In this document: positions 35,133 to 42,917 of the stretch, piece by piece
How the letters are laid out: each line of letters opens with the position of its first letter
Position numbering within the stretch: position 1 is the stretch's first letter
NCBI GenBank assembly: GCA_030065855.1
Contig: JASJCT010000010.1
Span: forward strand, 26,638 to 90,637
Length of the DNA: 64,000 nucleotides
Direction of reading: 5' to 3'
Origin: Myxococcota bacterium
GTDB taxonomy: Bacteria > Myxococcota_A > Polyangia > JAAYKL01
Notes under the pieces: model-generated
What the model was told of the DNA's origin: nothing
The model's database searches: none
What the model saw: only the letters and a program-made list of their open reading frames with translations
Position numbers and translations under genes: made by a program

Positions 35133-37238
35133 ATGGGATTTGATCTCAAGTGCTGGCTACTTATTTCGCCGTTTATATCGATAGTTGTCACAGTGGGTGC
35201 AGCTAGTCAGGTGAATGACGGAAGCGGTGTCACTGCGACAGATATGGCATTCTTAGATGAATATGAGATAGAAGTAGGTACCTTATACGAGACTGTCGTA
35301 ACAGCTCAACGCCCTGCCCTATCTGCCGGTGCCGAATCCTATAAAAGCGAGGAGATAGCCAGTGCCCATCCGTCTTGTGCAGATGATGTACTTCGGCTTG
35401 TTCCAGGGATGATTGTGGTGCAACACGGGGCCGAGGGTAAGGGACATCAGCTCTTTATTCGAGGCTTTGACGCGGCCCATGGCAGCGATGTGGAGGTTTT
35501 GCTCAACGGTATTGGACTCAATGAGCCTTCCCAGGTGCATGGCAATGGATACTTGGACCTTTACGGTATCATTCCCGAACTCATCACCGAAATGAAAGTG
35601 GACAAGGGGCCCTTTCTGCCGTGGCAGGCAAGCTTTGCTACTGCAGGATCTGTTCGCTTTGAGTTGGGGGTGCCAGCCGAGTTGGGCTCGGGATTGGTGC
35701 GCAACCATGTCAGCCATCGCGGACACCTCAGGGCTGTTGCAGTGGTGGCACCTCAAACGGCCAATGAGCACACATTTACTGGGATCGAGGCAGTCCATGA
35801 CGATGGCTTTGGTCCAGATAGGCGGGCGCGGCGCGCCGCTTTAATCTCTGGATATGGCCTCCAATTGGGTGCGAATGACGAGATTAAAGCATTGGTAATG
35901 GGCCAGACAGCGCAATTTGAATCTCCAGGCGCATTAAAGCTCTCTGATGTTGAGGCAGGGATAATGGCCTTCCACAGCGCCTATGGACCCGCCGGCGCTG
36001 GACGATCAGATAGGGGGCTGCTCAACATCAGCTGGGATCATGAGGGCGAGACCACAAAAACTGCCCTGAACGCATACGCAATGGTACGACGGTTTTCACT
36101 GACAGAAAACTATACGGGGTGGCTGTTTTACGACGATGTAGGGGATCGCAAGCAACAGGCCCAGTCTACGCAAACAGTAGGCGTTCGTTTTCAGATGGAG
36201 CAGAGATTTATGACACCACTGCCATCCACAATGCTCGCTGGTCTGGGATGGCGACTGGATGTCGTTGACCAGGTCGAGCAACAAGTGGATGCTCAGGGAA
36301 AGCCGTGGCAAACAAATCGGGATCTCGCCCTATCTATTCAACACGTGCACGTATACGCCGGATGGCGCCTGAGTCCATGGCGCTGGATCGCGCTGCTACC
36401 TTCAATACGATTTGACCTGCTTTACAACGACGTACAGGACAAGCTCCTGGGTCAACACGGCAGGGACCATCAATTGGCTGTGTCGCCAAGACTGGCACTT
36501 TCGCTTCCATTGCACAACCGTCTAACCCTGTTCGGCAATTACGGTCGGGGATTCAGACCGCCTGAGGCGCGGGCTGTTGTGGCCGGCACCCAACCCCCAG
36601 AAGACGAGACCCTCTCGCAATACACGGGCGGCGACCCGAAGATATCAGTGTGCGACAGTGCGGCAGTCGGGGTTCAGTGGCGCCCTTTGGATGAAGTGCA
36701 GGTCAAGCTCGCTGGCTTCGCTACTTGGATCGCACGGGAGATGGTGTTCGATCATGTGGCCAACCTCAATCTGGAGCGAAATCGTACGCGCCGAATAGGC
36801 GTTGAGCTGTCCGCATTCTCGAAGCCGACCTCTTGGACGACTGCTAGCGCAGCACTGACCTGGGTCTCGGCCCGGTTCTCTGCATCGGGTCATCCCATCC
36901 CAGGTGTGCCGACTTGGATGGCCAGCGGCAGGATTCAGCTGGGCCGCAGTCGCGGACCGAGAGGCAGCGTCCAGGTCATTTGGATCGGGACGCGGCATCT
37001 CGCCCACGGGGCAACGGTCAATGGCTACGCCCGCCTGGACGCCGATGCGGGTTGGCGTTTTGAAGCGTTCGAGATCACCGCACTTATCGAGAATCTCTCA
37101 GATCAAAACATCATGGAAGGCGCCTATCACTACGCATCCCATTTCAATACTGTAGAGACACCCAGCGCCATTCCCAAAATTCACTACACAGCTGCCGCAC
37201 CAATCACCGGGCGGCTCATCTTGACGATCTTTCTCTGA
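35133..37238 (+). CDS. TonB-dependent outer-membrane receptor
   Basis: About 701 residues from ATG 35133, which gives a normal signal (WLLISPFISIVVTVGAASQ); TTG 35097 is the longer alternative. A TonB-box-like segment (YETVVTAQRP) is followed by a plug domain (IASAHPSCADDVLRLVPGMIVVQHGAEGKGHQLFIRGFDAAHGSDVEVLLNGIGLNEPS) and a 22-strand barrel ending in aromatic residue-rich GRLILTIFL. The plug carries several His, and the protein is followed after 9 bases by two exported proteins with His/Asp-rich stretches. This suggests uptake of a metal or metal complex rather than a sugar, but the substrate is an inference. Confidence 0.9.
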   Translation: MGFDLKCWLLISPFISIVVTVGAASQVNDGSGVTATDMAFLDEYEIEVGTLYETVVTAQRPALSAGAESYKSEEIASAHPSCADDVLRLVPGMIVVQHGAEGKGHQLFIRGFDAAHGSDVEVLLNGIGLNEPSQVHGNGYLDLYGIIPELITEMKVDKGPFLPWQASFATAGSVRFELGVPAELGSGLVRNHVSHRGHLRAVAVVAPQTANEHTFTGIEAVHDDGFGPDRRARRAALISGYGLQLGANDEIKALVMGQTAQFESPGALKLSDVEAGIMAFHSAYGPAGAGRSDRGLLNISWDHEGETTKTALNAYAMVRRFSLTENYTGWLFYDDVGDRKQQAQSTQTVGVRFQMEQRFMTPLPSTMLAGLGWRLDVVDQVEQQVDAQGKPWQTNRDLALSIQHVHVYAGWRLSPWRWIALLPSIRFDLLYNDVQDKLLGQHGRDHQLAVSPRLALSLPLHNRLTLFGNYGRGFRPPEARAVVAGTQPPEDETLSQYTGGDPKISVCDSAAVGVQWRPLDEVQVKLAGFATWIAREMVFDHVANLNLERNRTRRIGVELSAFSKPTSWTTASAALTWVSARFSASGHPIPGVPTWMASGRIQLGRSRGPRGSVQVIWIGTRHLAHGATVNGYARLDADAGWRFEAFEITALIENLSDQNIMEGAYHYASHFNTVETPSAIPKIHYTAAAPITGRLILTIFL

Positions 37239-37247
37239 GGAGGCCAC

Positions 37248-38036
37248 ATGGTTGCACGCATCTTTTATTTTCTCATCTTCGTTATCAGTGCCGCGATCTT
37301 CCCGACTGTCTGCACGCCAACCGGAGATGAGCCAGCGCTGGTAATGCTACCGCTTACTTCGAGGGGAACCGGACTTGAACCCTGTATCACCGATCTTGGT
37401 TGGCGCGTCCAGGTGTCCACATTTCGACTGGCTGTTCGAGATTTTGAGTTCACCATTGAAGGTGAGACCCACGCAAAACGCTGGTTGCCAATCAAACGCC
37501 TACTGGTTCCAGAAGCCATGGCCCACCCAGGACACGATGGCGGAGGTGACGTCACTGGCGAGCTACTCGGTGATTTCTTACTGGATCTTGTGGGCAGCAA
37601 TGGACAGTCCCTGGGCAATGCCGCGCTCTTGGAAGGGGATTATCACGGGGCTAATCTAGCATTTAGATCCGCTGGCCTCATGGACGGGCTCAATAGCGAT
37701 GATCCCATCTTCGGCCATACCGCCTACTTGGCAGGAACCGCTCAAAAGAACGATCTCCTCCTGGCGTTCACTGCTGTCATTGACGTAAGCCCAGATACCC
37801 AAATGGTAGGGGGCCTGTTCAATCTCAAGGTCCGGGAAGATACGGTCGCGACACTTGTGTTTGAAGTGCTGACCACGGATCCAGCTGAGGGAGATACCCT
37901 ATTTGACGGTATTGATTTTAGTGCGCTCGATGCTGATGGAGATGGCGCGGCTAGCATTGTTCCGGGCCAGGCCGCCCACAACATGCTCATGAAGACATTG
38001 ATCAGGCACGACCACTATCAAATCGCAGTTCAGTAA
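37248..38036 (+). CDS. Exported partner protein 1 of the TonB receptor (unknown family)
   Basis: 262 residues. Signal FLIFVISAAIFPTVC ends in a possible lipobox (PTVC). The start has GAGGAGG 7 bases upstream and follows the receptor stop by 9 bases, so it is in the receptor operon. Residues 75-105 include a His/Gly/Asp-rich stretch (EAMAHPGHDGGGD), and residues around 230 form an Asp loop (ALDADGDGAAS) like a calcium-binding loop. The pattern VQVSTFRLAVRDFEFTI recalls strands in MbnP-type metal-handling proteins, but the match is too weak to name it. Probably binds the receptor's cargo. Confidence 0.65.
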   Translation: MVARIFYFLIFVISAAIFPTVCTPTGDEPALVMLPLTSRGTGLEPCITDLGWRVQVSTFRLAVRDFEFTIEGETHAKRWLPIKRLLVPEAMAHPGHDGGGDVTGELLGDFLLDLVGSNGQSLGNAALLEGDYHGANLAFRSAGLMDGLNSDDPIFGHTAYLAGTAQKNDLLLAFTAVIDVSPDTQMVGGLFNLKVREDTVATLVFEVLTTDPAEGDTLFDGIDFSALDADGDGAASIVPGQAAHNMLMKTLIRHDHYQIAVQ

Positions 38037-38063
38037 AACGAACTTTGAAAAAGGAGCGCGATA

Positions 38064-38864
38064 ATGAAAAAAAGTATTGCTGTTGCTTCAGTCCTTATCG
38101 GATGCCTCATTGGCTGCAGTGAAGATGAAGTCGGTGAAGGCACACTGCATCTGGAGCTGTGGGGAGAACCATTTATCGAAGACGGCATCCCGGCTGCTGC
38201 GTTTGCCGATGGATATGCCGTGACATTCGACAAATTCCTGATCAACCTTTCGGCCATTTCCGTGGCCAAGACAAAGGATACTGTCACGCCCGCGCTGAAA
38301 GTGCCAAATATAAAAATTTGGGATCTGACCCAGGCCGGTCCATTTTTACTCACTTCAGCAATGGTGCCAGCTGGTGCATACCACCACACGGCATATGGCA
38401 TTTCAAAGGCCGGATTTGAGAGCGTTTCCGGCAATGCCACCGAAGCGGATGTAACCCTGATGATTGACGGTGGGTTCTCGGTCTACGCATCTGGCAGCGC
38501 CACCAATGGCGATATCACCAAGACGTTTGCGTGGGGATTTGACGCGGAAAAACACTACGACCCCTGCCACTCAGAAGCCGTGCTGACAGACGGTGGTCAG
38601 GCCACAGTGCAGATCACCATCCACGGGGATCACCTCTTTTACGACTGCGCAGTAAGCAGCGAGCCAGATCTTCGCTTTAGCGACATTGCCCTTGCTGATG
38701 CCAATAATAACGGCGAGGTCACGCCTGAAGAGCTTGCAGCGTACCCCATCACCCCCCTGCCCAACTACAACGTGGGCAATCTGGACATCGACACCCTTTG
38801 GGAATTTATCTCCCACATGACCACTACCCTGGGCCACATCGACGGCGAAGGCCACTGCGAGTGA
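38064..38864 (+). CDS. Exported lipoprotein, partner 2 of the TonB receptor (unknown family)
   Basis: 266 residues with a clear lipobox (SVLIGCLIGC) and ribosome site AAGGAG. The body is rich in beta structure (LHLELWGEPF, YAVTFDKFLINLSAISVA, AYHHTAYGI). A Cys/His stretch, EKHYDPCHSEAVLTDGG, a second (GDHLFYDC), and an EF-hand-like loop DANNNGEVTPEEL are candidate metal ligands. It ends with GHIDGEGHCE. I recognise no family. The gene lies 27 bases behind the previous one. Presence of paired His/Cys sites in both exported partners supports a metal-related role for the cluster. Confidence 0.68.
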   Translation: MKKSIAVASVLIGCLIGCSEDEVGEGTLHLELWGEPFIEDGIPAAAFADGYAVTFDKFLINLSAISVAKTKDTVTPALKVPNIKIWDLTQAGPFLLTSAMVPAGAYHHTAYGISKAGFESVSGNATEADVTLMIDGGFSVYASGSATNGDITKTFAWGFDAEKHYDPCHSEAVLTDGGQATVQITIHGDHLFYDCAVSSEPDLRFSDIALADANNNGEVTPEELAAYPITPLPNYNVGNLDIDTLWEFISHMTTTLGHIDGEGHCE

Positions 38865-38941
38865 CATGGCCCTTGCCTGATCCCCCACCCGTCCCATAAT
38901 CCCCTTACCGATCATCGCACAACGGTGCTGTCCCGCGATAA

Positions 38942-38983
38942 TTGACAAACAAGACCCCAGTCTGTACATTTAAAATGTACAGA
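38942..38983 (+). promoter_or_regulatory. Antitoxin/toxin promoter with palindromic operator
   Basis: TTGACA (38942-38947), 17 bases and TACATT (38965-38970) form a promoter. A perfect inverted repeat with 11-base arms (TCTGTACATTT, centre A, 38961-38983) covers the -10 element. It ends 10 bases before the antitoxin ATG. This fits autorepression by the antitoxin or by the toxin-antitoxin complex. Confidence 0.72.
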
Positions 38984-38993
38984 TGGAGGTGTC

Positions 38994-39233
38994 ATGACAA
39001 GCGTAAACGTCACTGAATTCAGGAAGCATCTTCAGATATACCTGGCCATGGCGAGCAGCGGTGAGGAGGTAGAGGTCACCCGCAGGGGTGTTTTAGTGGC
39101 GCGGCTCACACCTCCGTCGGACTCGCGCGACAGGGCAAAGCGCTCCCTTCGTGAATTGCGTAAAAAGATGAAGCTAGGTGACGTAGAATCTCCAATCGAG
39201 GTGTCTTGGGAGGCTGATAGTGCTTCTTCTTGA
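38994..39233 (+). CDS. Phd/YefM-type antitoxin
   Basis: 79 residues. MTSVNVTEFRKHLQIYLAMASSGEEVEVTRRGVLVARLTPP is the classic Phd/YefM fold that binds the operator as dimer. The Lys/Arg-rich tail (RDRAKRSLRELRKKMKLG) and acidic end would bind the toxin. It overlaps the toxin gene by 14 bases and follows GGAGG at a good spacing. Confidence 0.88.
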   Translation: MTSVNVTEFRKHLQIYLAMASSGEEVEVTRRGVLVARLTPPSDSRDRAKRSLRELRKKMKLGDVESPIEVSWEADSASS

Positions 39234-39609
39234 CACTTGCGTTCTGATCTATGACGCGCTCACACCCGACCGACTCTCGCATCGCGCGCTGGACGCCGTT
39301 GAGGAAGGCGAGCGCTCTGGGAGCCTCTTCATCAGCGATATATCCCTGTGGGAAACGGCAATGCTCATCGAAAAAAAGCGGCTCGATCCGGGCACGGATG
39401 CCCTCGAGTTTATAAACCTGATCATTGCCGCGCGCTCAATATCTGTGTTGCCCATTACGCCTGAAATTGCGGTCCGCTCAGCGTCATTGACACTACACGG
39501 CGATCCCGCGGACAGGTTGATAGCTGCAACAGCCATTGAGCATGTCGCCACCTTGGTCACTCCTGACAAAGCTCTGCGGCGATGCGCCGAAGTGTCTACG
39601 CTGTGGTAA
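39220..39609 (+). CDS. VapC-type PIN-domain ribonuclease toxin
   Basis: 129 residues. PIN motifs: LLLDTCVLIYDAL (first Asp), SDISLWETAMLIEKKRL (Glu), HGDPADRLIAATAIEHVATLVTPDKAL (two Asp). This HGDPADRLIAATA pattern is typical of PIN toxins paired with Phd-type antitoxins. GTG start at 39220 follows GGAGG. The active site is complete. Confidence 0.9.
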   Translation: MLLLDTCVLIYDALTPDRLSHRALDAVEEGERSGSLFISDISLWETAMLIEKKRLDPGTDALEFINLIIAARSISVLPITPEIAVRSASLTLHGDPADRLIAATAIEHVATLVTPDKALRRCAEVSTLW

Positions 39610-39662
39610 CCCAGGGATTGGCCGGACTGGCACTCGAAAACCGGTCGTGATATAGTCGCGTT

Positions 39663-39965
39663 ATGGGGATTCCCAAGGACATACAATGGATCTTCTGGGA
39701 TGTGGATGTGGCGCAGCTGGACCCAGAACAGGACAAAATCTACATCCTGGCCCGCATCCTGGAACACGGCCGACTCAGCGACGTCAAATGGGCCATCCAA
39801 AGGTATGGCACAGACCAAATTCACGACTTTTTCAAGAATATAGGGCACCCAGACATCTCGGAACGAACAATTGCTTTCTGGAGAGCCTTTTTCAAAACGC
39901 CTGGAGAGAGATGGCAGACACCGGCCCCATTTCGGAAGCGCAGCTCCGCGCCCTGGATAAACTGA
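39663..39965 (+). CDS. DUF6922-like small protein, likely antitoxin partner of the broken AbiEii gene
   Basis: 100 residues: PKDIQWIFWDVDVAQLDPEQDKIYILARILEHGRLSDVKWAIQRYG...FW. This pattern is seen in small proteins encoded directly before AbiEii/AbiGii nucleotidyltransferase toxins. The conserved part ends near residue 80 (AFWRAFF); the rest may be read-through into the start of the toxin. With the toxin broken it may be a leftover. Confidence 0.6.
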   Translation: MGIPKDIQWIFWDVDVAQLDPEQDKIYILARILEHGRLSDVKWAIQRYGTDQIHDFFKNIGHPDISERTIAFWRAFFKTPGERWQTPAPFRKRSSAPWIN

Positions 39966-40326
39966 GCAAGATCGAGAGCCTCCAGGATTTCTACCTGGGC
40001 GGCGGCACTGCAGTTGCCTATCACTTGGGACACAGAACCTCTCGAGATCTGGACCTCTTCTCAAACCACAGGACTGCGGACCTGGAGCTCATTCATACAC
40101 ACAGACACTAGAAGCCTACGCCAAGCGATTTGGGAAACAGGAATCGAATCTGTACTACGTGATTCGTTCACTCACTTACTTTGCAGATGCAGAAAAGGAA
40201 GCGGTTTATCCAAAGGGAATGACCGATACCCTGTGGGATAAGATAAAGATGTTTTTCTCGTCGCACGCACCAGATCAACTCAAAGTAAAAACGAAATCGT
40301 CACTTGGCTCCCAGGGCAAAATATAA
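39911..40326 (+). pseudogene. AbiEii/AbiGii-type nucleotidyltransferase toxin, internally deleted
   Basis: The N-terminal part from ATG 39911 reads ISEAQLRALDKLSKIESLQDF and then YLGGGTAVAYHLGHRTSRDLDLFS, the nucleotidyltransferase motif (GGTAxAxxxGHRxSxDxDxF) of AbiEii. It stops at 40111. In another frame from 40108 the typical C-terminus appears (LEAYAKRFGKQESNLYYVIRSLTYF...). The middle of roughly 100 residues is missing and the frame is shifted, so no toxin can be made. The second fragment runs into the 3' end of the convergent permease gene. Confidence 0.78.
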
Positions 40327-41568
40327 AATAAAGGCAACCGCTATCACATAGACCGCTGGGGTGACGTTGCGAAAGCGGCGGGCGACCAGGTGAGTTGCAG
40401 CAAAGATCACAAATCCCAAGCCAAGGCCGTTGGAGATGCTGAACGTCGCAGGCATAGCAAGTATGGTTATAAATGCCGGCAGGGCTATGGCTGGATCCTT
40501 CCAGTTAATGCCAGCGGCACTGGCAAACATGATTGCACCCACACTGATCAGTGCTGGTGCCGTAGCGATTGCTGGGACAGCTGCGACAAGTGGAAAAAAG
40601 GGTAGTGTGAGCAGGAACAGGGCAGCGACCACCAGTGCTGTCTGCCCGGTCCTGCCGCCAGCGACCACACCAGCCCCACTCTCGATATAAGTCGTTACTG
40701 TGCTGGTACCCAACAGGGAGCCCACAAGCGTTCCGATCGCATCGGCTGCAAACGCCTGTTTGGCTCTGGGGAGCTTGCCAGATGCATCGATCTTTCCAGC
40801 GGTGTATCCCAAGGCCAAAAGAGTGCCCATCGTATCAAAGAAATCCAAAAAGAGCATGGTGAAGACGACGATGATCATTTCTGGCCGAAGGAGGTCGGGG
40901 AGAGCTGGTATGGCAGCGCCCAAAGTCTCCCGAGGCAGTGACGGCATACTGATGATGCCCTCGGGTACGGGAGAGACACCTGTTATCACGGCCATAGTAG
41001 CCGTAGCTGCAATGCCTATCAGTACAGCACCTCTTACCTGAACGCTGATCAGCACAGCAGTAACCCCAAGGCCCACAAGGGCTACGAAGGTCGGCCGTGC
41101 TGTCAGGTCTCCTATGGTAACGAGGGTTTGGGGATGATCCACCACAATCCCTGCGTGTTGCAGCCCGATAAAGGCGATAAAAAGCCCAATGCCCGCGGCA
41201 ATGGCTCGAACCAAATCAGTGGGCACACCAGCGATGATCCGCTCGCGCAATCCCAGCAGTGAAAGCGCTAAAAAGACCAGACCTGAAATAAAAACCGCAG
41301 CAAGCGCAGTAGGCCAAGGCACGCCCATTTGGCCGCACACGGTAAAGGCAAAAAATGCGTTCAGGCCCATGCCCGGCGCCAGGCAGAATGGGTAGCGCGC
41401 CCACAACCCCATTACACCTGTTGCAATGGCCGAGGAGACACAGGTAGCGAAGAAAATATTGGATTTGGGCATGCCCGATGCCGACAGGATCGCCGGGTTG
41501 ACCACAGCGATATAGGCCATTGTTAAAAATGAGGTCACACCGGCTGTTATTTCCGTAGGCTTTCCCAT
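40300..41568 (-). CDS. NCS2/AzgA-family purine permease
   Basis: Inner-membrane permease for adenine, guanine or hypoxanthine, 422 residues, about 12 helices. AzgA signatures: EITAGVTSFLTMAYIAVVNPAIL, CLAPGMGLNAFFAFTV, TMLFLDFFDTMGTLLALG, and GSLLGTSTVTTYIESGAGVVAGGRTG. The N-terminus is a little shorter than usual (no 20-residue lead), yet no better upstream start is in frame. It stands alone on the minus strand; the MITE-like element lies behind its promoter region. Confidence 0.93.
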   Translation of the reverse strand: MGKPTEITAGVTSFLTMAYIAVVNPAILSASGMPKSNIFFATCVSSAIATGVMGLWARYPFCLAPGMGLNAFFAFTVCGQMGVPWPTALAAVFISGLVFLALSLLGLRERIIAGVPTDLVRAIAAGIGLFIAFIGLQHAGIVVDHPQTLVTIGDLTARPTFVALVGLGVTAVLISVQVRGAVLIGIAATATMAVITGVSPVPEGIISMPSLPRETLGAAIPALPDLLRPEMIIVVFTMLFLDFFDTMGTLLALGYTAGKIDASGKLPRAKQAFAADAIGTLVGSLLGTSTVTTYIESGAGVVAGGRTGQTALVVAALFLLTLPFFPLVAAVPAIATAPALISVGAIMFASAAGINWKDPAIALPAFITILAMPATFSISNGLGLGFVIFAATHLVARRFRNVTPAVYVIAVAFILYFALGAK

Positions 41569-41664
41569 GCGGTCATGTTGTCACCCAATCTGCTAGCTGA
41601 CAAGACCTGCGCGAATCGATGTCATCTCATGCCCCGACCTCGTCACTCCCTCGCAGCAGGAAAA

Positions 41665-41835
41665 GGTGCTTAACAGTTTTTTGGGCCCCCTCCCCAACCC
41701 TCCCCCGGTGGACGTTCGGACGCTGGGGGAGGGCGTGCTGAGCTGTTCCGATCCCTCCCCCCAATGACCATGGGTCCACCGGGGGGAGGCCAGGAGGGGG
41801 GCTTGGGGAGACTGCCCCAAAAATGGTTAAGCACC
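41665..41835. mobile_element. MITE-like element with terminal inverted repeats
   Basis: 171 bp bounded by GGTGCTTAACAGTTTTTTGG and, inverted, the right end GTTAAGCACC preceded by CCCCAAAAATG. The inner part is extremely G/C-biased and itself palindromic (CTCCCCC / GGGGGAG blocks). It has no credible gene. CAGCAG flanks it on both sides (5 bases off on the left), perhaps a target duplication. A short relative is at 60652-60694. Confidence 0.65.
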
Positions 41836-41878
41836 CAGCAGCGGAATTCACGGTCTGACAAGGAGGATTGTTTTATTT

Positions 41879-41948
41879 TGAAACATGAAACAGTTTCATG
41901 CATGTAACATCGAAGGGATGGTCTTTTGCTTTAATGCCTTCTGAAACA
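41879..41948 (+). promoter_or_regulatory. Upstream activator sequence, second copy of the TGTTTCA-type block
   Basis: TGAAACATGAAACA (41879-41892) is the exact reverse complement of the 14-mer at 5120-5133. GTTTCATGCATG follows at once, repeating the CATGCATG core of the first block, and a further TGAAACA lies at 41942-41948. The block is 75-145 bases upstream of the sigma-54 promoter at 42025. The rest of the 505-base gap 41569-42073 is the MITE-like element and AT-rich sequence without a gene. Confidence 0.72.
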
Positions 41949-42024
41949 TAGCGTTCAATGATTTAAGTCATAAAAAAGCACCATTATTCCTCCAAAAACA
42001 CTCGTATTTTGCAAACATGTACTT

Positions 42025-42040
42025 TGGTCTGGAATTTGCT
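42025..42040 (+). promoter_or_regulatory. Sigma-54 (-24/-12) promoter of the Hmc/Tmc operon
   Basis: TGGTCTGGAATTTGCT keeps TGG, the G at position 7, and TTGCT with the correct 10-base spacing between GG and GC. Transcription would begin near 42051, just before the AGGTGAG-type ribosome site and ATG 42074. Confidence 0.7.
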
Positions 42041-42073
42041 TGGCACAGGAAGGTGAGTGCGAGGTGAAGTGGA

Positions 42074-42406
42074 ATGAAAATAGCTGTTCCGCAATTTGGA
42101 GAAGAGGTTGCCCCCTGCTTTGATTATTCAGTTACAATAGTTATTTTTGATATCAAGAACAATCAAATTGTAGGTGAAAAAGAATTTACATTGTCCAGCC
42201 AATGGGCTGTGGATCGCATTCGGCTACTCCGGGATCAACAGGTGGATGTGCTCATCTGCGGCGGTATCCAGGATCGCTTTGAGGATATCGTCCGCGCAAA
42301 CGGCATCGAGGTCATCTCCTGGGTATCGGGAAACGCAAAAGACCTCATTCAAAAATACCTAAATCGAACGTTAACATCAGACACACAGAAACAGGCACAT
42401 CCATGA
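42074..42406 (+). CDS. NifX/NafY-fold (dinitrogenase iron-molybdenum cofactor family) protein
   Basis: 110 residues with the small ribonuclease-H-like fold of the NifX/MTH1175 family: MKIAVPQFGEEVAPCFDYSVTIVIFDI at the start and VDVLICGGIQDRFEDIVRANGIEVI in the middle. No nif genes are around it. Such stand-alone proteins often sit in redox or hydrogenase loci of anaerobes and may bind an Fe-S or metal cofactor; Cys15 and Cys63 are possible ligands. It is the first gene behind the sigma-54 promoter and overlaps the Rrf2 gene by 4 bases (ATGA). Confidence 0.85.
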   Translation: MKIAVPQFGEEVAPCFDYSVTIVIFDIKNNQIVGEKEFTLSSQWAVDRIRLLRDQQVDVLICGGIQDRFEDIVRANGIEVISWVSGNAKDLIQKYLNRTLTSDTQKQAHP

Positions 42407-42891
42407 AGTTACGAACACGAGAGAGATATTCCCTGCGCATGATGATGAGCATCGCTACCCTGTCTTCCGGTGAAAAGCCAGTTGGCCTCAGGCAGGTATC
42501 CAAGCATTCGGGCATTTCCCGACGGTACCTGGAACAGCTTGTGTCACCGTTGAAACGGGCCGCGCTTTTACAGGCAACCGCAGGAAGAGACGGTGGATAC
42601 GTACTTGCCAAAGAGCCCGAAGAAATCAAGCTCAGCGACATATTCACCGCAGCGATAGGCCAAATTGCAGTCACTGACTGCGCTGTTGGCGAAGAAACCT
42701 GCAATAACGGTGAATTCTGCAACTGCAAGGCCCTGTGGGCGCTTCTCAATCACAAGATAACAAAAACCCTTGACGAGCACTCCTTGGCGGATCTGCTGCG
42801 GGAAGACTGGCGCAGCGTCGTGGAAGGAAAGATGGAACAAAGTCGTGCGGTGTTGAATGCAACAGCACCGATAAATAGGGCGTCGCTTTAG
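42403..42891 (+). CDS. Rrf2-family transcriptional regulator with Cys cluster
   Basis: 162 residues. The winged helix (RERYSLRMMMSIATL, VGLRQVSKHSGISRRYLEQLVSPLKRAALLQATAGRDGGYVLAK) is standard for Rrf2/IscR. The cluster region reads DCAVGEETCNNGEFCNCKALW, with four Cys; three Cys hold an Fe-S cluster in IscR and NsrR. Rrf2 was first named from the hmc operon of Desulfovibrio vulgaris as a regulator of redox function, so finding it in this Hmc operon matches. It probably adds a redox- or NO-sensitive control on top of sigma-54. Confidence 0.92.
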   Translation: MKLRTRERYSLRMMMSIATLSSGEKPVGLRQVSKHSGISRRYLEQLVSPLKRAALLQATAGRDGGYVLAKEPEEIKLSDIFTAAIGQIAVTDCAVGEETCNNGEFCNCKALWALLNHKITKTLDEHSLADLLREDWRSVVEGKMEQSRAVLNATAPINRASL

Positions 42892-42917
42892 ATGCTTCGC
42901 CCAACACAGAGGGACGA

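Noticed and set aside
41593..41903. Overlapping minus-strand frames of 74-77 residues with Pro/Gly/Arg-rich products
   Set aside because: They lie wholly in the palindromic, G/C-skewed MITE-like element; composition follows the repeat, and no ribosome site or family is visible.
42041..42060. TGGCAC directly after the predicted promoter as alternative -24 element
   Set aside because: The bases at the -12 position (GGTGA) do not fit; GG-N10-GC spacing is met only by the element at 42025-42040.
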